The notes under the pieces: generated by a model | Databases searched by the model: none | Seen by the model: the letters and a program-made list of their open reading frames with translations, nothing else | What the model was told of the DNA's origin: nothing | Part shown: positions 50,226 to 61,120 of the stretch, piece after piece | Layout: every line of letters starts with the position of its first letter | Position numbering within the stretch: position 1 is the stretch's first letter | Made by a program: the position numbers and the translations under genes | Source of the DNA: Epiperipatus broadwayi | Taxonomy: Eukaryota; Onychophora; Udeonychophora; Euonychophora; Peripatidae | Assembly (NCBI GenBank): GCA_028023455.1 | Contig: JAQFVV010006312.1 | Span: 310,001-374,000, forward strand | Reading direction: 5' to 3' | Length of the DNA stretch: 64,000 nt

Positions 50226-51809
50226 CATTAGTCAAACTCACCTGTGAAATTCTTGATATAATATAATAGCTGTGTTTGCTGATTTTTATAAATCAGAACA
50301 CTGTGGGAAATATAAAATGATACAATTTTCTTCACTCCTTTAAATTCAAAAGGGGCTTGTAATCACCTAAGAAATCACTAACTTAATTATGCTCTTAATG
50401 GATTATTTTAAGAAAATTTGTTGTAAATCACATCATCGATATTTTAACAAAAACACCATGCTCTGAATAGATTTATAAAACTAATAATATTGTTTTTATT
50501 TCATCTCAACTAGGAAGCAAATTCTTTAAAATGGATAACAAAATTGTTTTGATATCTGCTATAACATGAATTGGAAAGATTTAAAATATAATAATCGAGC
50601 TTATCTGAAGGAATTCATTAATAGAAAATCTGTGAGAAAGATTAAAATGTGCACATTGACATGGATTAAAACTTTTCATAAACATTTATGCATGATACTT
50701 ATTATATTTGTGATTTGTTGTTATTATACATATTTTTTTGTAGTGTACAATAAAATTTGCTAGTAAGCATTTAGGATTAATTAATATTCTTGTCCACTGT
50801 AAAAAGAGCAGGTAATAAGTTGTTTTTTTTATTCTAAAGAGTATGATAGCTTTTAGATAGTAATATTTTGAGTTGTTATATTGAATATGAAAATCCCTCG
50901 TTTTATATACCTCATTTCATTAATGTATTTTATGGTATTTTAATATGTACATGTTTATAGAAAAGAATAAATAATATTTTAATTATACATTTAAAGAATA
51001 CTTATGGCTACAGGTCTGAGAAGAAAGTTTCGTTTAAGACCTGAACATTGAACAAATGGGCCATGTTGATATTGCGCTTATTTAATGAAATATAAATAAA
51101 ATGTCTCCTAAATAAGGATTAATATTACAATACTAATATAACTGTTTTTTATGAGTATGAGAAATGTTGAGGTTTTATAAATCATGAAATCATCTTTATT
51201 TATTTAATAAATCTTAAAATACTTAGGATATGTTAGAAATCTTGCCACAAACAATCTTCTTTATTGATTTGTGCATTTGTATAAACAATATTGTTCATCA
51301 TACATCAGTGCATATACCTGCAATCTTTTATTTAACAGTGCTTTTTATAAAGGACTTTATAAGAACATTTTTAGAAATATTAACCTAATTATTTTGTATA
51401 TTTTATTTACTCTATTTTTATGCAATATTTTGATAAATAACTTGTTTTGATTACTGTTTAAATAATGGCTTTGTGCTTTAATCATAGTCATTGCTCACAT
51501 TACATTTATGCACATGGACATATTATTATAGATATAGTAGTATAATTTTAATAATAAAATTTTTATCGAACTATAGTCTAGTTTTTATAAGTGAATACTA
51601 TTTATAATAAAATTGTCTTATAACTCATTCGCACTATTGTAACAGCTTATTTTATATGCTAAAGTATGTGCTGTGTTCAGTCATAACTTGTAAAACTATA
51701 TTATATTGCTAGTTAAGAGTCTTATATTATCTGAAGACTATAAAGATAATAAATATTACTTTGATACTTATAACATTATGCTAGCCACATGTATCTGTTT
51801 TTGGTGTTA
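50226..51809. other. AT-rich sequence, no gene seen
   Basis: No recognised element. A 65-codon frame at 50566-50763 (plus) ends in a hydrophobic stretch (CMILIIFVICCYYTYFFVVY) that could be membrane-spanning, but in such AT-rich DNA this can be chance. Confidence 0.45.
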
Positions 51810-51980
51810 GTGATTAGAAAGTTAAAGCACTAAACATCACATGATCCCCATTCTTTATGCTTAACCAAGCTGTTTACACAGAGGCTGAAACTCTCCATAC
51901 AGTAGTGCCAGTCAGTGCAAGCCAGAGTAATCAATGGATGCAAGAATATATGTGCATTAAATCTCCATCTAGTGCCTAGA

Positions 51981-52053
51981 AATCCATTATCCTCATACCC
52001 CCAGACTAGTTTATAAACTGTGGCTTTCATCAGTGAGGAACCTTGGATCTGAG
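51981..52053 (-). ncRNA. Hammerhead, family 2 (degenerate copy)
   Basis: CTGATGA is kept on the minus strand, and ACTAGT with C17 is kept, but GAA has become TAA and stem II is mutated (AGC facing GTT). Not expected to cleave. Confidence 0.7.
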
Positions 52054-52414
52054 AGCACTGCACCTAGATCCCAGGATCTAATGCAATCCTCCATTAGCCA
52101 CTTTTTTGAAACCAAAATAAAAACACAAAAAGGTTTTCAATTCAAGCTCATTAGCTTGTATAGTTATGTAGATCTGAACTCCATTCAGCAATCCATACTT
52201 TTTGGTATGTTTGGTTCTTTAATAACCAGTCACTGTAATTCTATTGGGCAGGATTGATATTAAACTACTAAACATAACATGATTACTATTTTTTATGCTT
52301 ACACAAGCTGTTTACACAGAGACTAAATTCTCAATACAGTAGTGCCACTCAGTGCAAACCAGAGTAATCAATGGGTGCAAAAAGGTTTGTGTATAAATCC
52401 CCATCTAGTGCTTA

Positions 52415-52481
52415 CTCATTCAATATTCCCATACTAGTTTCTAGCTTGTGGTTTTCATCATTGAGGAGCATTGGATCTGAG
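52415..52481 (-). ncRNA. Hammerhead, family 2 (degenerate copy)
   Basis: Core C3 is lost (AATGATGA for CTGATGA on the minus strand), while the GAA, ACTAGT palindrome and outer stem I words remain. Not expected to cleave. Confidence 0.7.
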
Positions 52482-52780
52482 AACACTGCACCTAAATCTC
52501 AGAATCTAAATCAACCATCCAGCAGCCACCTTTTACTTTATCAGATAACTAAATGAAAACACAAAAATGTTTTCAATTCAAGCTCATTCTTTTGTATAGT
52601 TGTGTAGATCTGAACTCAGTTCAGCAATCCATACTTTTTGGTATCTATGGTTCTTTAATAACCAATCACCATAATCGTATTGGGCAGGATTAATATTAAA
52701 ATATTAAACATCACATGATTACCATTCTTTATGATTACATAAGCTGTTTACATAGAAGCTAATCTCTCCTTACAGTAGTC

Positions 52781-52832
52781 CCTCACTGATGAAAGCCACA
52801 AGCTAGAAACTCATCTGGGGATATTGGATGAG
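52781..52832 (+). ncRNA. Hammerhead, family 2 (inverted, 5'-trimmed)
   Basis: CTGATGA at 52786-52792, stem II AGC / GCT with loop CACAA, GAA, then ACTCAT for the palindrome, and C17. The inner stem I, CCTCA / TGGGG, is present, but the outer 5' strand is cut off by the strand-switch junction. Confidence 0.72.
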
Positions 52833-52945
52833 TAGGCACTAGATGGAGATTTTAAGCACAAACCTTCTTGCATCCAATGATTACTCTGGCTTGCATTGAG
52901 TGGTGCTTCTATATGGAGAGTTTAGCCTTTGTGATTAGAAAGTTA

Positions 52946-55165
52946 TTAGCATATAATATATTATAAATGCTGAATAGGCTCTGAGATTGAATAAATATTA
53001 ATGTTAACATGCAATAATACAGTAGCAGATGCTATTCATGAGATAGGTATTTTGCTTATTGATTGTATTACTATTTGAAAGGTTAAACTAAGTTTTAGGT
53101 AGTCACTGCTTGGTAATTGGGATAAATTCTGTTCCAAAATGTCATCCCTAAGCATTGCATGATAATGATAATTTTGGGGGCACATAAATTATATCAAACT
53201 CTGCAAGAAATGTAAATTGATTTATATCATTAAAGTTGTGAAAATTTTTCTTTTACTATGAACTGGTAAAGAAAATATTTTATAGGCTGTATTCAGAACA
53301 TTAAGTACATTAGGAAAATCATTTTTTGACATATAAAAAATCACACAATTACAGATCGTATTCAAATAATAATCAAAAAACAAAATTTTTGTAGTAAATT
53401 ATTTCAATTTTAACTCCCCCCCCCCATCAAATCTAAACCTTATTTTGATGATTGATTTATTCTTTAATTAAATCACTAATTATGAGAGAACTAATCAGGA
53501 CTATTTTTAAATTAATCTAAAAATTAATTAATTCTAAATAGAATTACATCTTTAATAACAAGACAAAATCCAAATAGGAAATTATAATGTTTAATAGATG
53601 ATGAAATTAGAAGGGTAGTTGCTTTTTTTTAACTTAATTTTTTATTGCTATATTTGAGATAGAATGTATTTTATGTAGTTATAATTTTAATTTTAAAACA
53701 TACTTAGCTATGATTTATCAAAAATCTGTTATTATAAATGTTTATATAATATGGTACTGACTTCTTTTGCACTTTGACTTCCAATTACAACATAATTTAG
53801 TAAATACTGTTGATTTGTATATAGATATATTTAGGTACTTCCTGATGATTTCTCTATTTAAGCATGTGAGTCACTTCATGTATTGTTTCAATTGTATGAT
53901 CATTCAAATTTTTTGTATTAACTTTAAACCATGCCTTACACTCCTATTAATATTTCCATTAAAATCTCCAAAAAAAACAGTTACTTATTAGAATTCATGC
54001 AATAAAAATACTCAACAAGGATATCCTCTTTGACCATTTTAGAGAAAATATCATTTAATGTAATGCACTAATAAAATTAACCGGTATTATTATCATTATG
54101 GAATGCTATATCTCTTTAAACATATTCACATTAAACACCTTATATTGCAATTATCAAAGCTTCAAGATGTTATTTGAATTTCATGTTCATTAATTACTAC
54201 CAAGATTACAAAATAATTATCATCATCTAAGGTTACATTGAAATTTTAACTGATTTAAAGAAAGAAAATATGCATAATATAATTTTGATAATCAATTTAC
54301 TCATATATTTGTAACTTAAATTACAACTAAAATATTTTTATAGTACGTGATCATACAATTTCTTCAGGCCAAATACCTTCAAGCTATGCATTTGCAATGC
54401 CAAATTGTAACTGAATAAAGAAATGCTTACAAAAAACAATTTTTTGGAGATCAAATAAGTGAATAACATGGTTTAAATAAAAGTAGCATTTCCATATAAT
54501 TTTAAATTTTCATATTTAAATCCAAGTTTTAAATTTTTATTCCTTTTAAAATGCATTACAAGATGATGAACATGGTTAGATCTTTAATTCTCCATTAAGG
54601 ATAGTTTTGAGGTACATTTGCCATTGAGAAAAATGTTTATTTAGTTTTCTATTTCATTATTATAGTGCAGCAAACTGTCAATATTGTAAAGTTTAAATTT
54701 AATTCTAATACAGTTCAATTACAATCAATTAATAAAGAAGACTAAACAATTCTTAACACATGGGTATATTTATAAATTTGCATTACATGATTAATAAGAT
54801 CATCATCTGTATTCAAAATTCTTTACACTTTTGGCTTTTTACTGGAAAATTTTATTATTGTTGCTAGAATATATGTAGTAAGTGACTTCTTAAAACTTAA
54901 AGAAATTATAATTTTTTTTAAAGTTTTTAAATCTAATGTAGGAACATTAGAATTGATACATTGATTGTTTATTGCTATTGTACAAACCATTTTTTAATAT
55001 CATTAGCCTTGTTTAGTATATCTCAACTTCTAAAAAGACAATATATCAAATGCTCCTCAAAAAAAATATTGTCAACCACAATTCAAAGTTTTCATCATTC
55101 AAAAGTGTATTATAAAGTAAAATGTCATTTTGTAATATACAATTCCAATGCAAATGGAAACTTAT
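52946..55165. other. AT-rich sequence, no gene seen
   Basis: A poly-C run lies at about 53417-53425. No coding region or repeat is recognised. Confidence 0.5.
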
Positions 55166-55610
55166 ACACATCGGCCCTTTCTATGACTTTTTAATATTTG
55201 CCTGTGATTTACTATGATATAACTATTTCTAAATCCAATTTGTTTATTGCTTTGAAGTCAAAGTTCTATATAGGAAAACTGAAATGTTATTAATAGAGAT
55301 TTCAAGAGCTGAGATAATACTGATAGGTCTGTAACTTCTAATAACTTCATTTTTTTTAAATCTCAGAAACATTACTGAATTCTCTTTAATGAACTGGTAT
55401 ATCTTTATTATTTAAACATTTGCTACATAGTTTTTTTCCAATAATGCCTATATTTCTTAATTTCCTAGAGTTACATTATCTTCATTTATTCAATTATATG
55501 TTTTACCTCTTCATTTAAATTATTTGCTATTTCAAAAGATGCTTATAATTATAGGAATTGTTTTTCTTTTACATTTATTGCTATATAGTTGTTATGTACA
55601 TATATTTTGT
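55166..55610 (-). pseudogene. Old RTE RT fragment
   Basis: Aligned by eye with the minus-strand RT of the 42.3-42.7 kb region: plus-strand words TTTCTATGAC, ACTGATAGGTCTGTAA and TTATTTAAACATTTG occur in the same order. It is far more diverged than copies 1-3 and keeps no open frame. It represents an older member of the RTE lineage. Confidence 0.7.
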
Positions 55611-56173
55611 TATTTAAACTGTTTGGTGTTTTAAAAAATGATGTCATGACAGCAAGAATTTTTTGATTTTTTTTAATTACTAATAAGTTGTTGCGTTTTG
55701 GTTTTGCTTTTGGAAAATAATGTTTTTCAGCTAATCAATAAATGAGGTGCAATTAAAATAATGTCAAATTACTCATAAATCTATTCTTAGTAATGAAATT
55801 TAAAATAATTATTAAGAGATAGGCACTTGATATAGTTGCTGGAATTACAAAATGCATAGTAGTTGTCTGTAACAACCAGAAATTGGAAGAATGTCATGAT
55901 TCATTCCAATAAATGTAACACTTCCAGTCATATTGCTTGTCTCATAAATGGTCTAATACTATTTTCTACCAAACACTTCCTGCTTTGAACTTAAATATAT
56001 TTATTCCTTTTTTTGAAAATTATGGACATTATTGTCAGAATAATCCTGCTAGTAAGTACCTATTCTGAACCCAATTCAATAACAATTGTGCTTGTAATAA
56101 CATTTCTCTTAAATGCATATCATGTTTTTGCTAATTTCTCTTTCTTATTGTAAGCAATTAGATTTATAACAAT
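55611..56173. other. AT-rich sequence, no gene seen
   Basis: No recognised feature. Confidence 0.4.
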
Positions 56174-56320
56174 AGCAAACTTTCCATAGAGTAGTTCCAT
56201 CTAGTGCAAGCCTTAGTAATCAATGGTTGCACTGGATGATGCTACTATATGGAGAATTTTGCTGATATTAACAGCTTGTATAAGCATGGGAAATGGTGAT
56301 CATGTGATGTTTGGTGATTT
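56174..56320. repeat. Internally deleted family-2 element
   Basis: The opposed ends GCAAACTTTCCATAGAGTAG and TATGGAGAATTTTGC enclose only GCAAGCCTTAGTAATCAATGG, so the ribozyme is gone. The plus-strand end runs on as GGTGATCATGTGATGTTTGG, as in longer copies. Similar 14-mers (GCAATTAGATTTAT and GTAATTAGAATTAT, 12 of 14 identical) flank it and may be a decayed target duplication. Confidence 0.7.
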
Positions 56321-56841
56321 TAGTAATTAGAATTATGATGTAATAACTTTAATTGATTTATTGCTGTTATAGATTTTTTTTTGCAGTATTGCTATTCATT
56401 GGTCAGTCATATTATCTTAAAAACTCTATAGTTTAGACATCCATTATTGAGAATAAAATTAATAAAAATCCACATCATCCCTTCCCCTAACTGAAATAGC
56501 TTTGAAGTACCTAATCTTTGAAATAGGATGTTTTTGCTTTATATTTGGGATTGATTTTATCATTACTCATCTAGTTTCCTTTTTTTTTTTGTATCTGGCA
56601 CTGGTTTTATCATCATTTGGTCTGTTTTTTGTAGGTCTTGCAATAAAATTTCCTGTTTAGTTTAGCAATATCTGATCTAGTATTTCTTTATAACTGCATG
56701 GATAACAATTGGTCTTTGAGCTTCTAATGTTATTGCTAATCTAGGATATAAAAAACCATTGTATACAGGCCTTTTGTGTCCATAATTATTGTTGCAATCT
56801 ATTTTATGAATCCATTGTACATACATCAGTATACAGGGAAC
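56321..56841. other. AT-rich sequence, no gene seen
   Basis: No recognised gene; could be the decayed continuation of the adjoining gypsy relic. Confidence 0.35.
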
Positions 56842-57398
56842 TATTCACATTTTATATAACACATTTTTCTTTATTACCATATTGATCATGCTTCAAGATA
56901 AGAGATTCATTCTGAGAGTTTTGTTTAGTAAAAGTTCAGCTTTGGTCTTATTCTATCTGTACTAGGTATAATATGCTATGAGCATTATAATATGTGTGTT
57001 TTAACTGCTTGAAGTAGATCTTCTCAGAACCTTTTCTGCCACTTGAATCAATGTCTCAGCATTACCATTGCTTTCAAGATGGTGATATGAATACTTGTTT
57101 TATACAAGTAACTATTCACATTCAGTATAACAAATTTTTCTATGTTACCATAATGGTCATGCTCCAAAATAAGAGATTCATTCTGAGGACTTTGTTTAAT
57201 AGAAGTTCAGCTTTGGTCCTATTCTAACTATACTAGGTATAATATGCTATGCTATGAGCATTCTAATATGTGGATGTTTTAACTGCTTGAAGTAGATCTT
57301 CTCAGAACCTTTTCTGCCACTTGAACCAATGTTTCGGGCTTACCATTATTCTCAAGAAGAAATGGTGATATGAATACTTGTTTTATATCACAAACTTT
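56842..57398 (+). repeat. Tandem duplication, period about 269 bp, in the gypsy relic
   Basis: ACTATTCACATT starts both copies (56842 and 57111), and the block CTTGAAGTAGATCTTCTCAG is shared exactly. The second copy has small insertions (for example an extra TATGC). It duplicates the 3' part of the integrase-region relic. Confidence 0.85.
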
Positions 57399-57760
57399 TA
57401 AAATAATCCTTCTGTAAATATTGTACCATTATCAGACACTATAGATTTAAATAGACAATGTGACACAAATAATCTCTTGTTTCAAAAATTACAAAAACAT
57501 GGAATGATAAGACTTCAACCAATTCTAGTTCTTTTTTGCATCAACAACTATCAATAATACCTTGACCTTTCATAGACCAGTATGTTCAATAAGTATTCTT
57601 GCCCAAGAACTATCAGGATCAAGACAATCACTAGCACTTGGGAACCTTAGGTTTGTTATCATTGTCTAAGGCAGGTTATCAGTCCCTAGCATTTAACCGG
57701 TATTTTCTTCATTCTCTGATCTGTGAGTGACCATAATGCAAAATGTTTAGCATTTAAGGG
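56842..57760 (-). pseudogene. Ty3/gypsy pol relic (integrase)
   Basis: Minus-strand fragments of an integrase: KSIVSDNGTIFTEG (about 57449-57408), the core segment around the second catalytic Asp, and upstream LIVVDAKK (about 57558-57535), the usual VVDA-SKW block. A PAELLF-like block lies downstream, near 57.2 and 56.9 kb. Stops and frameshifts are frequent. No LTRs were identified. The integrase would insert element DNA into the host genome, but this copy is dead. Confidence 0.75.
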
Positions 57761-58874
57761 CATCCACCTGAAGGAATCATAACTCTTGATCCTTATGTAA
57801 TACAACTATCTCAACCAGATACATCAATAGGCAGGAGGCAGTTCTTTGGAGTTTTTATTTGGCTAATACAGATTGATTTATTTAATTAAAAAAATTTCCA
57901 AATCAATTTATTGCTTTCAATGCATATATTTCTAAATTTAGCATATTGGTAGATTGATTATTTGACTCTAATTCTTCTAAGTCATTTAAAAGTAGTTGAT
58001 TTAAAACATTTAAATAAGGAATACTATTTTCATCAACATGTACAAGTTTATAACCATACCTGATAAGAAATTAAAATTCTTCAGTATTTGTGAAATACAT
58101 TAGATGAAAAAATTGTCTAGAGTCATCAGTAATTGGTTTGAAATATAAATGACCTACCATACAAGTAGCTATGGAAATTTTATGCCACTGATCAGGGTTA
58201 TGGCTTCCTTATCTCTCTATGTGATTTTTTTTTTTTGGTTTTAATGCAATGGAGGAACACATCCCATTGTCATTTTTATAAGAAACTATTTCATGGAGTC
58301 TCGCAGGTGGCTATTACAATAGCATATTATCAACTTCTCAGGATTAACATGTGTCAAGTATTACTGAAATCTGAAATCAGGTTTTTTAATATTTTAAAAG
58401 CCTGTCATTTATCAATGCAAACAATTTGTACTTCTTTAGGTTAAAAATAAGGCCAAATTTTCCTTCTTATTCCAAAAATATTGATAATACTGTAGGATCT
58501 ATTTTAGGTTTATTGTAAATATATATGTGCCTTTTAAATTTACACTAATGTTCATTCTCAAATTCACCAAAGTAGGTATAAGAGAAATCTGATTCCTGAT
58601 TTTTAATTAATAAATAATATGTGAAAATTGTAAGATTCAATATTTTTTTAAATAATGAATAAATAGTATTCATTACATTTCTTCATTAAATATATGTCAA
58701 AATATATTTATATAAATGTCTTTTTCTCCTATTAAGGCTAGTTGTTTTTATGCAGAAGAACATTTTTATAACATTTTAGATATTTACTTGAAATTTTAAA
58801 CATAATATAAAATATTCTAATAATAATCACAACAATAAATTACATTTCGATAATATATTAATTATATAATAAAA
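57761..58874. other. AT-rich sequence, possibly more decayed pol
   Basis: The minus strand may continue the gypsy relic upstream of the integrase, but I cannot recognise RT or RNase H motifs. A 69-codon plus-strand frame at 58.24-58.44 kb is unassigned. Confidence 0.4.
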
Positions 58875-59766
58875 ATGGTACTGTGGTATTAGAGCTGCGA
58901 CACGAAGAATTATAATCGTTTAATCATTAAATTAATTAAGTTATTAAATCAAAAACATATTTTAAAATCTACATTTAAAAAAAAAAAAAAACAAAAACAA
59001 TTTAACAAAAAAAAAAAAATACGAAAAGCATTAATGTGAAGAATAGTTAAAATGCGTGTTTAAATCAAATTGAGTGTGTTTTGCACGTGCATATTCTGCG
59101 TAATCTATTTTAATACATTCTACAGGCTTACACCTGCATTTATATATATATAATATAGCGGGATTCAAACTCAGACTTTCACACGACCTACAACTCTCAG
59201 TGACATCTTATATTGCTGACTCACCTGATCACACACATGTTGAAAAGATAAATAATTACCAATATATGTATTTCATGCTAAACCAGCACTCATCAGTTGG
59301 TTCAGATTACCATCTCCACACTTATATACAATTAGTACTCAGCTTTATATTAAGATAACCAATCTTCATACTTTAATGAGTGCTGGTTTAGCACGAAATA
59401 CAAATATTGGTGATTATTTATCTTTTCAACATGTGTGTGATCAGGTGAGTCAGCAATATAAGATGGCACTGTGAGTTGTAGGTCATGTGAAAGTCTGAGT
59501 TCGAATCCCGCATATATTACATATATAAATGCAGGTGTAAGCCTGTACAATGTATTAAAATAGATTATGCAGAATATGCAAGTGCAAACACACACTCAAT
59601 TTGATTTTAACTATTCTTCAAATTAATGCTTTCTTATTTTTTTTTTGTTAAATTGGTTTTTTTTAATGTAGATTTTAAAATATGTTTTTGATTTAATAAC
59701 CTAATTAATTTAATGATCAAACGATTATAATTCTTTATGTCACAGCTCTAATACCACAGTACCATG
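58875..59766. mobile_element. 0.9-kb palindrome built from family-3 hammerhead element
   Basis: Left arm 58875-59294 and right arm 59377-59766 are inverse complements with limited divergence; the outermost 22 bp (TGGTACTGTGGTATTAGAGC and onward) match exactly. The 82-bp loop is family-3 sequence. Both arms include a B-box-like GTTCGAATCCCGC or its decayed form. The orientation is again minus unit, then plus unit, with 5' sides facing the centre. No target duplication is evident. Confidence 0.85.
59251..59312 (-). ncRNA. Hammerhead ribozyme, family 3 (palindrome copy)
   Basis: Minus strand: CTGATGA, stem II GTGCT / AGCAT (closing G-U), GAA, stem III ATACATAT (the palindrome ATACGTAT with one change), A17. 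Stem I ACCAA / TTGGT is intact and the outer part TAAT / ATTA is weaker. The facing plus-strand arm has a perfect stem II (GTGCT / AGCAC, from 59380) but lacks CTG and the stem-I 5' strand. Confidence 0.75.
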
Positions 59767-60175
59767 AAAATATTGAATATATATATATATCATTAGATAC
59801 TCATATTTTTTCTATATACTAATCCCCCTCCCCTTTCCCCGCTTTTAAATATATTTTTTAATTTGTTTGTTTATTTCTCTATAATATTGCAAACTTCTTA
59901 ATTCAATAGGTAAATTATTAATTTTATCGTAGAAAAAAAAAAAAAATAGGTAAATTATTAAATAATTTAGGAAAATAATGATTTCTTACTTTATTTCCAT
60001 ATTTTTTACACTATTTTGAAACTATGTATGTATTTTCCTGATGGTTTGTGATGATGGTATTTCAATAGTATTTAAGACTTCCTCATCGCAAAATCAAAAA
60101 TACAGTTTAGATAAAACTCATACATACAGAAAAATGCTTAATATATACATTCAATCACACCAAAAATACAAAATA
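59767..60175. other. AT-rich sequence, no gene seen
   Basis: AT repeat at about 59778-59791 and poly-A at about 59933-59946; no gene is recognised. Confidence 0.45.
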
Positions 60176-60760
60176 TGGATTTATCTATCCCTATAGAACA
60201 GAGCAAAAGAAATTTGTTCAGAAGCCAGCAATTTGAAAAAAGAAATCTATATAAAACAAACTCATGAAAAATGTTTATCCATCAGCTGTTATTAAGAAAA
60301 CCTTAAATAGACAACAAAAAGAACCATCAAAAGAACAAATAATTATTGATATGTTAGTGTACCCCAAAAAATATTAGACAAATTAATGAAAATCTGCAAT
60401 AAATATAACATTAGAACAGCTTTCCGGAACCATGCCATACTACAAGGAATTATGTTGAAAAGCAAAATCTGCATTTATGAAATATCATATTTCAAACATA
60501 TATTGGTGAGACCAGTTGTCCCATTGAAAAGGGATTGCAACATCACAAACTGATGATTATAAGACAGAAAGCAGGTGATTTAAAGGTAACAGACCATGTA
60601 TATACAAATGAACATATGTTCAATTGGGAAAATACAAAAATATTGGATAGAGAATAAAAGATACAAATAAAAAAATTTAAAGAAGCTGCTTACATAACAA
60701 TGGCAAATCTTCCCATAAGTCAACCTAGTGTGACTATACATAATGTATGAAAAACACTAA
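60176..60760 (+). pseudogene. Penelope-like element C-terminal relic with GIY-YIG traces
   Basis: One frame reads TYIGETSCPIEKGLQHHKL (about 60497-60553) and NEHMFNWENTKILDRE (about 60608-60655), the order seen in the GIY-YIG endonuclease end of PLE proteins (YIGQT-R-I-RL-EH, then H-DW-N-KILDRE). Upstream fragments (CNKYNIRTAFR) match the linker after the RT. Many stops are present, so it is dead. It shows that endonuclease-bearing PLEs have been active in this genome. The relation to the ORF at 45.9-47.4 kb is unknown, because that copy lacks this region. Confidence 0.75.
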
Positions 60761-60844
60761 TCAATTTTGCTTTTAGGAAAAAGTGGAGATATCAAGAGAA
60801 ACCTCATAGATAAGTATATGAAATTTCTACTGACTATTGCCTTT

Positions 60845-61120
60845 GGAAAAATGACTCAGTTGATTAGAGCATTACCTTAAAATTCAATATTCCAGAATCT
60901 AAGAATCCGGGTTCGATTCCCATTTTAGTACTGTCATTGGTCGGGCCAGCAACACCTGAAGAAGAGGGGAGAGTAATATCTCTCATAAACATTGTGCATA
61001 TTCTAACTTGTGTGCTATTACTAACAGTTGAATGTATCTGAAAAATTTAAATAAAGCTAATTTTTTCTAAAAACATTCAATACGTACATTAGTGGAAATA
61101 GTCTAATATATAAATATGTA
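60845..61120 (+). mobile_element. tRNA-derived SINE, most complete copy
   Basis: The head has an A-box-like TGACTCAGTTGATTAGAGC (60852-60870) and a perfect B-box GGGTTCGATTCCC (60909-60921), the internal RNA polymerase III promoter. The body (GTCATTGGTCGGGCCAGC, AAGAGGGGAGAGTAATATC) and tail (AACATTCAATACGTACATTA, then AATATATAAATA) match the copies at 1.4-1.9 and 24.2 kb. It encodes no protein and would depend on another element's reverse transcriptase. Confidence 0.85.

Larger units (their letters stand above)
51825..52930. mobile_element. Family-2 hammerhead tandem array with inverted terminal piece
   Basis: Two complete minus-strand units with a period of about 437 bp (ACTAAACATCACATGAT words near 51829 and 52266) and the start of a third (about 52702) are followed by a switch at about 52779 to a plus-strand piece ending GAGAGTTTAGCCTTT. 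The composite is flanked by a perfect 15-bp direct repeat, GTGATTAGAAAGTTA (51810-51824 and 52931-52945). This is strong evidence for one insertion event delivering a multimeric, partly inverted element. Confidence 0.9.

Noticed and set aside
60955-60995. CTGAAGA plus a GAGAG / CTCTC hairpin in the SINE body, as a hammerhead variant
   Set aside because: GAAA is missing, the hairpin is offset from the core, and no stem I could be found.
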